DNA of 64,000 nt from Fibrobacter sp. (GTDB lineage Bacteria > Fibrobacterota > Fibrobacteria > Fibrobacterales > Fibrobacteraceae): contig JAFXRC010000041.1 in the NCBI GenBank assembly GCA_017526585.1, positions 62,001 to 126,000 of the forward strand, in the 5' to 3' direction. Below the pieces are notes generated by a model. It had not been told where the DNA came from, made no database searches, and was given only the letters and a program-made list of their open reading frames with translations. This document shows, piece by piece, positions 8,341 through 17,716 of the stretch. Each line of letters starts with the position of its first letter. Positions within the stretch are counted from its first letter, which is position 1. A program made the translations under genes and the position numbers.

Positions 8341-9795
8341 ATGGCTCTACAGTTCTACAACACCGCATCGCGCAAGAAAGAAGTATTCACTCTCCCCGAA
8401 GGCGTTCCCGCCGTGCGCATGTACTGTTGTGGCCCGACGGTGTACCATTTCGCCCACATCGGCAACCTCCGCACCTACATTTTCGAAGACTTCCTGGTCC
8501 GTACGCTTAAGTACTACGGCTACAAGGTGAACCACATCGTGAACATCACCGACGTGGGCCACCTCACCAGCGATGCCGACTCCGGCGACGACAAGATGGA
8601 AAAGGGCGCCGCCCGCGAAGGCAAGTCCGTTTGGGACATCGCGAAGTTCTACACCGACGCGTTCATGGCCGACTGGCACCGCCTCAACATCCAGGAACCG
8701 ACCCGCTGGACCCCTGCCACGCAGCATATCCAGGAACAGATTGAACTGGTGAAGACCTTGGAAGAAAAGGGTTACACCTACCGCACCAGCGACGGCATCT
8801 ACTTCGACAGCCTCAAGTTCCCGCGCTACGCCGACTTTGCCCGCCTCGACGTGGAAAACCTCCGCAAGGGTAGCCGCATCGACATGGGCGAAAAGAAGAA
8901 CGCCACCGACTTTGCCCTGTGGAAGTTCAGCCCGAAGGACAAGAAGCGCGCCATGGAATGGGACAGCCCGTGGGGCGTTGGTTTCCCTGGCTGGCACATT
9001 GAATGCTCCGCCATGGCCATGAAGTACAATGGCCCGACCCTCGACATTCACTGCGGCGGTACCGACCACATCCGCGTGCATCACACGAACGAAATCGCCC
9101 AGAGCGAATGCGCCAACGGCGTGACTTTCGCCCGCTTCTGGATGCACGGCGAATTCCTGCGCACCGCTAGCGAAGAAAAGCTCGAAGACGGCACCACCGA
9201 ACAGAAGTTCGGCAAGATGAGCAAGTCCAGCGGTGAGTTCCTGACGGTTTCGCTCCTCATGGACCGCGGCTTCAACCCTCTTGACTACCGCTTCTTCGCG
9301 ATTGGCAGCCACTACCGCAACTACCTGAACTTCACTTGGGAAGCTCTGGAAGGCGCCAAGGAAGGTCTCAAGAGCTTGCATAAGAAGACGGACCCGCTGA
9401 TTGGCAAGGCTACCGCGATTACGAGCGACGCAGCCAAGGCTTTCCAGAATGAGTTCAAGGACGCCATCGGTGACGACCTGAACATGCCGCGTGCCCTCGG
9501 TATCATGAACACGATGCTCAAGAGCGATATCGATGACGGCGAAAAGGCAGCCCTCGTTGCCGACTTCGACAAGATTTTCGGTCTGAAGCTCGACGAACCT
9601 CGTGAAGAATATGCCAAGAAGGGTGCGAACGACGGCGTGGATGTCGCAAAGATCGAAGCGCTGATTGCCGCCCGTAAGGAAGCCCGTGCCGCCAAGAACT
9701 GGGCCGAAAGTGACCGCATCCGCGACGAACTTGCCGCCATGAACGTGGTCATCAAGGACTCCAAGGAAGGCACGACCTGGGAATTGAAAGGTTAG
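8341..9795 (+). CDS. cysS: Cysteinyl-tRNA synthetase
   Basis: 484 residues, the usual length. Class I signatures are present: YCCGPTVYHFAHIGN (28-42, including the HIGH-type motif and first zinc cysteine), zinc ligands in HIECSAM and the HCGGTDH segment, and KMSKS near 292 (FGKMSKSSGEF). The C-terminal part carries the DALR-like helical domain and a short anticodon-binding tail. It charges tRNA-Cys. GGAGG lies just upstream of the ATG, and the leader contains a small hairpin (GGTGC-ATTCC-GCACC near 8303). The gene is monocistronic by context, ending in a repeat and a terminator. Confidence 0.97.
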   Translation: MALQFYNTASRKKEVFTLPEGVPAVRMYCCGPTVYHFAHIGNLRTYIFEDFLVRTLKYYGYKVNHIVNITDVGHLTSDADSGDDKMEKGAAREGKSVWDIAKFYTDAFMADWHRLNIQEPTRWTPATQHIQEQIELVKTLEEKGYTYRTSDGIYFDSLKFPRYADFARLDVENLRKGSRIDMGEKKNATDFALWKFSPKDKKRAMEWDSPWGVGFPGWHIECSAMAMKYNGPTLDIHCGGTDHIRVHHTNEIAQSECANGVTFARFWMHGEFLRTASEEKLEDGTTEQKFGKMSKSSGEFLTVSLLMDRGFNPLDYRFFAIGSHYRNYLNFTWEALEGAKEGLKSLHKKTDPLIGKATAITSDAAKAFQNEFKDAIGDDLNMPRALGIMNTMLKSDIDDGEKAALVADFDKIFGLKLDEPREEYAKKGANDGVDVAKIEALIAARKEARAAKNWAESDRIRDELAAMNVVIKDSKEGTTWELKG

Positions 9796-9796
9796 A

Positions 9797-9835
9797 AATG
9801 TGTAGTGTGAGATGAGACATTTCACATCACACATT
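9797..9835. repeat. Imperfect inverted repeat after cysS
   Basis: Arms of 14 bases, AATGTGTAGTGTGA and TCACATCACACATT, differ at two positions and enclose an 11-base spacer. It begins one base after the cysS stop. It could form a long hairpin in the 3' end of the mRNA. No second copy was noticed in the window. Confidence 0.6.
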
Positions 9836-9856
9836 GTATAGTTCATGTTCAAAGGC

Positions 9857-9893
9857 GAAGGTCCCGAGCAAAAAGTATCGGGCCTTCTTTTTT
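9857..9893 (+). terminator. Rho-independent terminator after cysS
   Basis: GAAGG-(T)-CCCGA pairs with TCGGG-CCTTC around a 10-base loop, followed by six Ts. The T-run leads directly into TATATTAAAG, a possible -10 element of the next gene only about 10 bases from its ATG. Confidence 0.85.
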
Positions 9894-9906
9894 ATATTAA
9901 AGCAAA

Positions 9907-10563
9907 ATGAAACTAAAGGCTTTTACATTCAATCCCTTCGGTGTGAACGGTTTCGTTTTAAGCAACGATTCCGGCGATGCGATTCTCATTGACCCGAGTG
10001 TCAGCAACGAGCGCGAAGAAGCGGCGTTGGCGAACTATATTGCCACAAATAACCTGACCGTGCGACACCTGCTGAACACGCACCTGCACCTGGACCACGT
10101 GCTAGGCAATGCTTTTGTCGCCCGCAAGTACGGTGTGCAGCCCGAGGCCCATGAGGAAGACGCCTTTTTGCTTGACCTGCAGGAAGAGCAGAGCCAGATG
10201 TTCGGGCTCCCGCTGCGCACCCCTTCGCCCGGACTCGGCAACTACCTTGCCGAGGGCGATGCCGTCGAGGTGCCCGGCATTCGTTTGCAGGTGATTCACG
10301 TGGCCGGGCACTCCCCCGGCGGCATCGCGTTTTACTGCGAAAACCCGGGCGAAGTGAACGGGCAGAAGGATGTTCCGCCGCTCCTGTTCCCGGGCGATAT
10401 CATGTTTGCGGGTAGCAGAGGCCGAAGCGACCTCTTCGGCGGGGACGACGATGCACTTGTAAGCGGGATTAAAAGCAAACTTCTCACGCTCCCGAAAGAA
10501 ACAGTCGTATTCCCCGGACACGGGCCCATGACGACCATTGCAGACGAGAGAAGGTGGTATTAA
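9907..10563 (+). CDS. Metallo-beta-lactamase-fold hydrolase (glyoxalase II-like)
   Basis: 218 residues. The metal motif THLHLDH (58-64) is followed by HVAGHSPGG, LFPGDIMF and VFPGHGPMTT, i.e. all histidine and aspartate ligands of a two-metal glyoxalase-II-type hydrolase. Such cytoplasmic proteins hydrolyse thioesters or related compounds; hydroxyacylglutathione hydrolase is the common guess but thiol specificity is unknown. There is no clear Shine-Dalgarno site; a TATATT box lies about 10 bases before the ATG, so the leader may be very short. A CCGGCATGAC repeat separates it from the following acyltransferase. Confidence 0.88.
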   Translation: MKLKAFTFNPFGVNGFVLSNDSGDAILIDPSVSNEREEAALANYIATNNLTVRHLLNTHLHLDHVLGNAFVARKYGVQPEAHEEDAFLLDLQEEQSQMFGLPLRTPSPGLGNYLAEGDAVEVPGIRLQVIHVAGHSPGGIAFYCENPGEVNGQKDVPPLLFPGDIMFAGSRGRSDLFGGDDDALVSGIKSKLLTLPKETVVFPGHGPMTTIADERRWY

Positions 10564-10571
10564 AAACGGTG

Positions 10572-10592
10572 ATGCCGGAACAAGTCCGGCAT
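10572..10592. repeat. Palindromic repeat ATGCCGGA/TCCGGCAT
   Basis: A perfect eight-base stem (ATGCCGGA / TCCGGCAT) with loop ACAAG, followed by GAC. It lies between the MBL-fold gene and the acyltransferase. Sequences of this type (TGCCGGAACAAGTCCGGCATGAC) are common dispersed intergenic repeats in many bacteria. Confidence 0.7.
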
Positions 10593-10621
10593 GACAAATG
10601 CGGGGATGGTGAGCACGAAGC

Positions 10622-11788
10622 ATGAGTGACAAGGTGGCGGCAAGAATTGGGTGGATTGACGAGTTCAAGGGATTCGTGTTGTTGCTCGTGTGCCTTTATC
10701 ACGTGGAGCAGTCCTTCCCGCAGGCGCAAATGGGGATGTTACACCTGAGTGCGCTCCGCATGTCGGCGTTCTTCTTCATTTCGGGAATGCTTTTCAGCAC
10801 GCGGCGCTTTCCTGATTTCAAAAGCTACTTCATTCACAAGACGCGCGTATTGCTTTTCCCCTACATCCTGCTTTCGCTCCTGTTTCTGGCGCTAGATCCG
10901 GTGCTCTACAACTTTGACTTGTTCCCGAAGGCGCCGCGCATGACGGTCATGAATATAAAGCCCGAAATCGCGACCGTGTGGGATTACATCTACTGGAACC
11001 TCGCGAAAATATTTGTGGCCGGAAAATCTTCCATCGGATCGGGACCGCTGTGGTTCGTGTTCACGCTATATTCTGTGAGCTTGATATTTTACGGGGTGCA
11101 AAAAGTTACGGGTCGCATAAAAGCGCCGCGGGCAGCGACCATAATCATCGCCATTGCAAGCCTTGCGAGCGGCTGGATACTTTACAAGAACCACATCCGC
11201 CTGCCGCTCGGAATCGAGCGCGACTTGACGGTGTTGTTCTTCTTTGCAAACGGATGGCTGTGCAAAGGCGCAGTAAACAAATTTACTATGGATTGCTTCG
11301 CCACATGGGCTCGCAATGACGTGGGTGCTTTGCGTAACGGCACCATTCTCGCGGCAGCAGCAATCATCTCGTTTGTCACTTACGCCTGCATTGAGATCCC
11401 GGATCCGAATTTCAGCATCATGAACAACTACCTCGGAAAATCGTTCCCCGTATTCCTCGCCAGTTCCTTCTTTGGAATTGCGGGTCTTGTCGCCACATTC
11501 ATGTTTGCAGACAAACTACCAGACATCGCACCTATCCGCATCATCAAGGGAATTCTCCGCAACATCTCGCGCAACGCGCTCGTGATTCTCGCGGTGCATT
11601 GGTACATTCTTCTGGTTATGCGCTTGCTTTTCCGCGAAGCCTTCAACAGGCCCGGCATCGCCTATCTCGCCATCCCCGTGGTCGCAACCATGGTTATCGG
11701 GGCAATTCCGCTGTTCCGCTGCAGGCTTTACAAGCTGCTCGGCAAGCAGCCTACAAGCGCGCGCAGTGCTTTAAGCATACAGGAGTAA
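10622..11788 (+). CDS. Acyltransferase-3 family membrane protein with in-frame repeat insertion
   Basis: 388 residues, about ten membrane helices. IDEFKGFVLLLVCLYHVEQ (residues about 11-29) gives the helix-1 histidine, and MSAFFFISGML the next conserved segment, as in sugar or lipid O-acyltransferases. Residues encoded at 11290-11321 (MDCFATWARNDVG) are the translation of a dispersed palindromic repeat, placed in a loop between helices, so the gene appears to have absorbed the repeat without losing frame. The acceptor is unknown. Its N-terminus resembles that of the 6389-7426 gene. It is preceded by a CCGGCAT palindrome and followed by a truncated repeat. Confidence 0.83.
   Translation: MSDKVAARIGWIDEFKGFVLLLVCLYHVEQSFPQAQMGMLHLSALRMSAFFFISGMLFSTRRFPDFKSYFIHKTRVLLFPYILLSLLFLALDPVLYNFDLFPKAPRMTVMNIKPEIATVWDYIYWNLAKIFVAGKSSIGSGPLWFVFTLYSVSLIFYGVQKVTGRIKAPRAATIIIAIASLASGWILYKNHIRLPLGIERDLTVLFFFANGWLCKGAVNKFTMDCFATWARNDVGALRNGTILAAAAIISFVTYACIEIPDPNFSIMNNYLGKSFPVFLASSFFGIAGLVATFMFADKLPDIAPIRIIKGILRNISRNALVILAVHWYILLVMRLLFREAFNRPGIAYLAIPVVATMVIGAIPLFRCRLYKLLGKQPTSARSALSIQE
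11290..11321. repeat. ATTGCTTCGC...GCTCGCAATGAC palindromic repeat inside a gene
   Basis: ATTGCTTCGC, a 9-base centre, then GCTCGCAATGACG. It is the same family as the elements at 2091-2119 and 58929-58957 and lies within the acyltransferase reading frame. Confidence 0.75.
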
Positions 11789-11822
11789 TGGACCTCTTCG
11801 GGCTTACGCCCTCGCAATGACG
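11789..11822. repeat. Truncated copy of the CGCAATGAC repeat family
   Basis: The stretch after the acyltransferase stop contains GGACCTCTTC, a GGGC-TTAC-GCCC hairpin and CTCGCAATGACG. The right end matches the other copies while the left ATTGC arm is missing or diverged. It is in the 51-base convergent gap before the FISUMP gene. Confidence 0.6.
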
Positions 11823-11839
11823 CAGGAATTGAGCGGTCA

Positions 11840-14494
11840 TCAATCCACAATGCAGCGAATGGCGTACGCGTCTTCTTTCAGGGCTCCAGTTTGATAATTA
11901 ACCGTCATGGTCGTATCCACATGAATCACTCTAGCCGTACCATCAGTTTCCCCTACATCAGACGCCCAATAATAGGCCGCCATATAGTCGCCGTTGAGAT
12001 GCGATCTGGGATCATTACCGGGAGGAAGATAATCCATATCCACAAAGCCATCCTTTCTAAGACCAAGGCCATAGAGATCAGTTCCTACATAACTGGTTCG
12101 AATATCCCACCTCCGGAACAAAGCCAAAAGCCCTTCTGTCGGCGACAACTTCTGCGCATAATCAAAAAGAGTTTTCCATTCCGCCAAGGACGGAATATGC
12201 GTCCCATCGGGACAAATATCCTTTTTTCCCATAGCATCGGTCCATTTATAGTAATACGATCTATATATTTGTTCTCGAGCTTCATACTCCTTCGGATCTA
12301 TTGAAAAAGTATAGCCATCAGAACCATAAGCTGTATAAACCCAATAATGCAAATCGTAGTTCAACCATTTTTGTGAACCCATTGTTACAACACCATACAC
12401 CCTTCCATCTCGTTTATCCTTAAGGCTATCACGAACAATAGGCTGCCACATATATCCCGAAGAATATTCAATACAGGCACTCGTGGACTTTCCGTCATAA
12501 TAATAAGTCCTTGGGATTTTAGCAGAACACGTATTATAAACGCACACACTTGTATCTAGCCCATTGAACACACGTTCTCCTAAGCGTTTTTCAGTACAAC
12601 CTCTCATATAGTTTTGCATAGTGCCCAAGGACCAGCTTTTCTTATAACTTAACAGACTATCGACTTTGCATACATAGACTTGCCCATTCAACAAAACACC
12701 TTTATTCAAAATCGATGTCCGACAATATCCTCCCAGAGCCGAGTCAAGAGACGTCATTGCAAACCATTCCCCGTTATACTGATAAGCACTCGTATCGCAA
12801 ACATATTCTACCCCCTGGTACACCTTCTTTTCGCCCCTCGCGGAGCGACAATAAGGGAAAATTTCGCTTGAGGATGACGATTTCCAAGTTCCATGGTCAC
12901 ACTTGTAATAGTCGCCATCAAGTTCCTTGACAAATGTCGTATCTGTCGGGCAATAGCCCCACTTTTCTTCTGCCGTAGAAGCGGTCATCCATTTATATTC
13001 GCCACCATAGTATTTGCAATAATAGATAGTCCCTTTATGTTCGCCCTTGTTGCCAACACTCAAATCGGTGCAGAAGCCCAAATTTCGATCCAGGTTGTCA
13101 ATAAGATCCCACGCTTCCGCCAGACACATATATGTAATAGTGCCTTCGTTGATCGTGTCGTGAGCATTACTTTTAGTACACTTTCCAAAAATTTCTTCTA
13201 TACTCCCGCCCTTCCATTCGCCATTCTTACAAACATAATGGGCTCCGTCAATGGGACTCGTGATGACGGAGTCACTCATTTCGAGCTTGCATCCGCCCAC
13301 CAGTTCTTCAAGCTCGGTAGTCTTCGCCCAAATGACCCCCCTGACGCATGTATAATGTTGCGTCCCAAAGGCCGTTCTTATTTCTCCATACAAGGAAGCA
13401 TCGCACACCCCCAGGAAATCCCGTTCGGTGGCACTTCTCCAGCGGTTTTGTTCACATGTAAAATATTTACCACTATCGGCTTCGGCAACCGTACCTTCAC
13501 GCGTTGACGAGCAGTATCCAAGAACCGACGCCGGATACGTCAACTCAACGAAGCCGGTGTCCGTACAGGCGTAACGCACATTGTTCACATAAAATTCCTC
13601 GTTGACATGCTTCCTGGTGCACTTGATTCCTGTATCGTCGGCGGTGGTGAGCCCCCAGTAGCCGGACTTGCAAATGTACACAAGTCCATTCACCAGGTAC
13701 TTTTCGCCTTCCTCACTGGACTGACAAACTTTTGGCGTCACTCGATAGCTATCCCATTCTCCTCTATAGCACCGATAGTTAGAATCTTTCTCTACAACAT
13801 ACATCGAAGGGAGTTGATCGTTACATTCGGGCAGGTCGGAATGTGACGCGACGATGCTTCGGTACCGGACACAGCGCAAGGAATAAAAGCCATGATCGAG
13901 ACTGAATGTCTCCGAAAAATCACCATACCGGTTCATCACCACCGCAGAATCATTAGACGCCAGATACTGCGCCGAATCGTTAATACCCGCGCATTCCAAA
14001 GAATCATACTTAAAGCACACCCCCGCATAGCTGAACGAACGCGGGTCTTCCTGCATCAGGTATTTCCAATCGGAAACTGTGGGAATGAAAAAGTCCCTAG
14101 GGCACAAGTCCTCGGCATTTTTTTTCATATACAGTCTGCCGTACAGGGTGCAGTTGGATTCCTTGTAGGCGTAGCAGGCACTCTTGACAGACTGATTCTT
14201 GTCGCTCAAGTTTTCGTTGATCCACGTGTAGATCCCGATCGTTCGAGTCTTATAGGAATTTCCCGTCAGCGAATCCACCATCCTGCCATCGACAGGAGTG
14301 TCGTCGTTGATTTCCTTGGCATCGGAATCCACAACGGTCGTCGCACTTGTAATCTGTACAGAACTGGAAGACCGCAAAGGCTCTACCGAGCTGGACGGGT
14401 TATCGTTTTCTGGAGCAGGGGCGGAACTTCCCGAATCGCCACCACATGCCGTAATCACCAGAAGCAACGCCGCGAACAAAACAACTATTGGCAT
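11840..14494 (-). CDS. FISUMP-domain lipoprotein with tandem two-cysteine repeats
   Basis: The ATG at 14494 follows GGAG with six bases; an earlier in-frame ATG (14536) overlaps the preceding gene. The 884-residue product starts with a lipoprotein signal (VITACGG lipobox, cysteine near 18) and a Ser/Pro/Asn-rich linker. An N-terminal FISUMP-like module (about 75-220, with YGRLYMKKN and CPRDFFIP) is followed by about 12 repeats of 35-45 residues of the form G-x-C...Y-x-C...W, then a complete C-terminal FISUMP domain (SQKWLNYDL, ICPDGTHIPSLAEW, YYWASDVG). FISUMP is a Fibrobacter-specific outer-surface family of unknown function. The paired cysteines are probably disulfides. Second gene of a two-gene unit, 19 bases after its paralogue. 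Confidence 0.85.
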   Translation of the reverse strand: MPIVVLFAALLLVITACGGDSGSSAPAPENDNPSSSVEPLRSSSSVQITSATTVVDSDAKEINDDTPVDGRMVDSLTGNSYKTRTIGIYTWINENLSDKNQSVKSACYAYKESNCTLYGRLYMKKNAEDLCPRDFFIPTVSDWKYLMQEDPRSFSYAGVCFKYDSLECAGINDSAQYLASNDSAVVMNRYGDFSETFSLDHGFYSLRCVRYRSIVASHSDLPECNDQLPSMYVVEKDSNYRCYRGEWDSYRVTPKVCQSSEEGEKYLVNGLVYICKSGYWGLTTADDTGIKCTRKHVNEEFYVNNVRYACTDTGFVELTYPASVLGYCSSTREGTVAEADSGKYFTCEQNRWRSATERDFLGVCDASLYGEIRTAFGTQHYTCVRGVIWAKTTELEELVGGCKLEMSDSVITSPIDGAHYVCKNGEWKGGSIEEIFGKCTKSNAHDTINEGTITYMCLAEAWDLIDNLDRNLGFCTDLSVGNKGEHKGTIYYCKYYGGEYKWMTASTAEEKWGYCPTDTTFVKELDGDYYKCDHGTWKSSSSSEIFPYCRSARGEKKVYQGVEYVCDTSAYQYNGEWFAMTSLDSALGGYCRTSILNKGVLLNGQVYVCKVDSLLSYKKSWSLGTMQNYMRGCTEKRLGERVFNGLDTSVCVYNTCSAKIPRTYYYDGKSTSACIEYSSGYMWQPIVRDSLKDKRDGRVYGVVTMGSQKWLNYDLHYWVYTAYGSDGYTFSIDPKEYEAREQIYRSYYYKWTDAMGKKDICPDGTHIPSLAEWKTLFDYAQKLSPTEGLLALFRRWDIRTSYVGTDLYGLGLRKDGFVDMDYLPPGNDPRSHLNGDYMAAYYWASDVGETDGTARVIHVDTTMTVNYQTGALKEDAYAIRCIVD

Positions 14495-14513
14495 ATCATA
14501 CTCCTTTCCCTTT

Positions 14514-17500
14514 TTAATTCTTAATGCAACGAACACCCAGCCCGATAATCTTAGCGTTTACATATTGCGCAGAGCTGTCCGGTTTCAAAGTCATGCCAAA
14601 AGACATATATTCTTCATCCTCAATCCAATAGAAGGCTCCGCTCGTAGAATGGGACTGCATCGTCATCGGATCAGAACCATTTTGCATATAGAATTCATAG
14701 AACCCTGTCGGCGTAATATTCAACCCATAAAGATCCTCGCCTTTATCCTTGTCCCAGCCTTCTCCGTAATATGAATAATCGTTACCAACGGCTTTCAAGA
14801 CATCATTTATATCGCTCCAATCTCCACGCCCCGGTAGGCGCCAGCCCGAGGGGCACGCCTTCTTGGCCGACGACCATGCGTAAAGGCGACCATTACTACA
14901 GCTACCAGAATTTCCGATACACCAGCTGGAATCCGCAGTCGCATACGAGAGATTTTCGACCATCATGGTGACTCCACCGGCCGTGAACACCCTGTATTTT
15001 CGACCATCGCGGGAATCGGTCATCGTCTCGGTCGTAATACCCGTCCACTTGCCGTTGGAACACCTGCTATTGTTGAAGCCGTTGAACATCACCTTGCCTT
15101 CGCTGGACGCATTACAGTCGCGCATATATTCGCGAATAGTCACTTCTTTCCAGTAATACTTCCTGTAGTTCGGAGTGGTGATGCTAGCGGTGGTCGAATC
15201 GCACATGTAGTAGGTACCATCGTAGAACAAAGTGTCATACCGCATCGCCTTGGTACAGTACCCCTTTACGCTGTCGATACTTTCCAAGGCGACCCAATCA
15301 TTCCATTTCAAGTTGTTCTTGTCACAGGCGAATTCCTGATCCCGTAGCACGACCGTTCTCGGTTCCACATTATTGCCGAGCCCACACTGCCCATAGATTT
15401 CAAACGGGTCCGTAACAGCTTGCCAACGGGCATTAATGCACTTGTAATACCAGGTCGGTTTCAACTGCTTGTAGAAAACCGTATCGGCGGGGCAGTTCCC
15501 CAATTCCCAATCCGTCGCCGAGGAGGTTTCCCATTTAAGTTTTTTGCAATTGCATACATAATACGAGCTGCCATCCTTCACCGCAGTGCCGCAATTACTT
15601 TCCTTGCAGGTTCCCAGATTCTTTTCGAGAGCAGTCATTTCGGTCCAATAGGGGTCATGGCAAACATACTGCTTTCGACGATAAGTTTTCGCCTCACCGG
15701 TATTGCTCCACTTACAACTACCCAGATAGCTGTCCGCACCGCCATCAGTCCACCGCCCATTGGAACACACATAAGCCGTATCCGTCACTCGCTTTACCTC
15801 GCCCGCATTCGTGGACGAGCAAATGCCAAACCGAACTTCGTTATTGTTCAGTCTAACCCATTCCGAGCCCGTGCAGCGGTAGTACTCCGTATTTTTATCT
15901 ACAACGATGGAGTCCACCTTGTTAAACATGTCGGTCTTGCAGAACCCCATGGCACTGTCTTGACGGGTCTTTGTCGTCCAGGATTTTCCAAGACAGTAAT
16001 ATTTATTGTTGTTGAAGACAATCTCTTTGTACTGGCAGGTGCTATCGCAATAGCCAAAGACATCCGTGATGTATGCGGTTTCCCACCTCGAATATTTGCA
16101 GGCGTAATAGGTTCCGTCTTTCGCCTTCTTGACGGACTTGTCGTTTTTATCGGTACACATTCCAAGATCAAGTTCCAGATTACTCATCTGGTGCCAGCCA
16201 CTTGTAGTGCAGTAATAGCTATAATTCCCAGATTTTGCTATTTTCTCTAATTTGGTAGAATCGCATTTCCCGATGTAATCTTCCAACTCCACTAGGCGCC
16301 AGTAGGTATTATCGCAAATGTAGCCTCTTCCTTCTTCTGTCGTGTCGATCACATCCTGTTTTTTGGGAGTACACACGCCCAGTTCTTTTTCAAGTTCCGT
16401 CAATTTCTGCCATTCGTCATTGCGGCAAACATAGGCCGTATCCTGGAACTTGACCTTCTTGTAGAGCTTGGTACTGTCACAGAATCCCACATGGTCTGTC
16501 ATCACGGAGCGTCGCCAGCCACTTGTATCGCAGATGTATTCCACCCTCTTTATAACAGAATCGCTGCGGACGCGTAGGGTGTCGAAGGTTCCCAGCAGGT
16601 CGCTGCGGCAATAGCCGAACTTTTCTTCAAGCTCGGTAAAGAGGCGCCATCCGCCATCTTCGCACACGTAGCGCTCCCCGTTGAACAAGAACGTCGTCGA
16701 GTCGTTTTCCTCGGTGCAGGTTTCGCGGGCGTCGTAGATATTGGCCACCTTCCATCCGTCGTATTTGCAAATGTACATGGTGTCGTTGATCGTTACCGCC
16801 GTTCCCGTAATGACATGGTCGCAGTCATCACTAAAGTCGTCTTCCCAGCGAGTTCCAAGGCAGCGGTAGTTGCTCTTCTCGCTCACCACGTAGAAGGGCT
16901 CCAGCCTATTTTTACTAGTCGAATCGCAGAGCGGCAAATCCTTCTTCGTTGCGACGATGTAGGTGTATGTCATGCAGCGCAACTGGTAATAGCCGAGCTT
17001 CAGCGTATTTTCAAATGTCGGCAGTGGAGACTTCGGCGAAAGCACAGCGACACCGTCGGACGCCAGATACTTTCCCTGGGAATTTAGGCCCCTGCAATCC
17101 AGGGAATCCATTCTGTCGATGCAGTAGCCGCCATAGGTAAACTGCAGGGCGCTCACCGCTTCCGGGTACATCAAGCTGTAGTCGCCAAGCCAGCTCCAGT
17201 CCCTTTTAGACGGAAGGTCAAATCCCGAGGGGCATGCCGAATTTGCCGACGGCAACTCAAAAAGCCGGCCATAAGTTTCGCAGTTCTCGTCTTCTTCGCC
17301 GTAGCAGATACTCGACGTTCCGACACCTCTCCTAGTCACATTATCGGTCATCCAAATGTACATGCCGATCTGGACGATGCCAATGGAGTCTCCCGTGCGG
17401 TAGTCCTCAATTTTGCTGACAATCACCGGGGCATCCGAGGCCTTTACATCGACATCGGAAACGCCGCTTGAGTCGCGGTCGGAAACTCGGAGCGAATCCT

Positions 17501-17615
17501 GCTCCGCGGAATCTTCATTTTCAGGAACAGAACTGGACTTTGAATCCGAACCACACGCTGTAAGGCAAAAACACCAAACCACAAAAAAGAGAAATGTCTT
17601 AAGAAAGACTTTCAT
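14514..17615 (-). CDS. FISUMP-domain lipoprotein with about 17 two-cysteine repeats
   Basis: From the ATG at 17615 (GAGG three bases upstream of AATATG) the product has 1,033 residues. The signal peptide ends in the lipobox CLTAC. An N-terminal FISUMP-like module (MYIWMTDN, YGRLFELPS, CPSGFDLPSKRDW) is followed by about 17 tandem 35-45-residue repeats, each with the pattern G-x-C...Y-x-C...W, and a C-terminal FISUMP domain (MMVENLSYA, GRLYAWSSA, CPSGWRLPGRGDW, GVRCIKN end). It is a paralogue of the next gene, with more repeats. Likely an extended, disulfide-stapled rod tethered to a membrane by lipid. Exact role unknown. It lies 101 bases downstream of the patatin gene, with no terminator seen between. 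Confidence 0.85.
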   Translation of the reverse strand: MKVFLKTFLFFVVWCFCLTACGSDSKSSSVPENEDSAEQDSLRVSDRDSSGVSDVDVKASDAPVIVSKIEDYRTGDSIGIVQIGMYIWMTDNVTRRGVGTSSICYGEEDENCETYGRLFELPSANSACPSGFDLPSKRDWSWLGDYSLMYPEAVSALQFTYGGYCIDRMDSLDCRGLNSQGKYLASDGVAVLSPKSPLPTFENTLKLGYYQLRCMTYTYIVATKKDLPLCDSTSKNRLEPFYVVSEKSNYRCLGTRWEDDFSDDCDHVITGTAVTINDTMYICKYDGWKVANIYDARETCTEENDSTTFLFNGERYVCEDGGWRLFTELEEKFGYCRSDLLGTFDTLRVRSDSVIKRVEYICDTSGWRRSVMTDHVGFCDSTKLYKKVKFQDTAYVCRNDEWQKLTELEKELGVCTPKKQDVIDTTEEGRGYICDNTYWRLVELEDYIGKCDSTKLEKIAKSGNYSYYCTTSGWHQMSNLELDLGMCTDKNDKSVKKAKDGTYYACKYSRWETAYITDVFGYCDSTCQYKEIVFNNNKYYCLGKSWTTKTRQDSAMGFCKTDMFNKVDSIVVDKNTEYYRCTGSEWVRLNNNEVRFGICSSTNAGEVKRVTDTAYVCSNGRWTDGGADSYLGSCKWSNTGEAKTYRRKQYVCHDPYWTEMTALEKNLGTCKESNCGTAVKDGSSYYVCNCKKLKWETSSATDWELGNCPADTVFYKQLKPTWYYKCINARWQAVTDPFEIYGQCGLGNNVEPRTVVLRDQEFACDKNNLKWNDWVALESIDSVKGYCTKAMRYDTLFYDGTYYMCDSTTASITTPNYRKYYWKEVTIREYMRDCNASSEGKVMFNGFNNSRCSNGKWTGITTETMTDSRDGRKYRVFTAGGVTMMVENLSYATADSSWCIGNSGSCSNGRLYAWSSAKKACPSGWRLPGRGDWSDINDVLKAVGNDYSYYGEGWDKDKGEDLYGLNITPTGFYEFYMQNGSDPMTMQSHSTSGAFYWIEDEEYMSFGMTLKPDSSAQYVNAKIIGLGVRCIKN

Positions 17616-17716
17616 ATTGTCCTCACTAAATCTAGCCCCTGTAGACATCTAACTAGACGGCTAAGTCACAATGTAGAAAACTTGTCCACCCATTTCAGCG
17701 GACTTGCCGCCCCGGA

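Noticed and set aside
8347-9852. A 501-codon open frame antisense to cysS
   Set aside because: cysS is unambiguous; the antisense product has no domain and no plausible start site.
14514-17615. CRISPR-like array in the repeated FISUMP gene
   Set aside because: The periodicity is at protein level with diverged DNA; there are no near-identical direct repeats with regular spacers.
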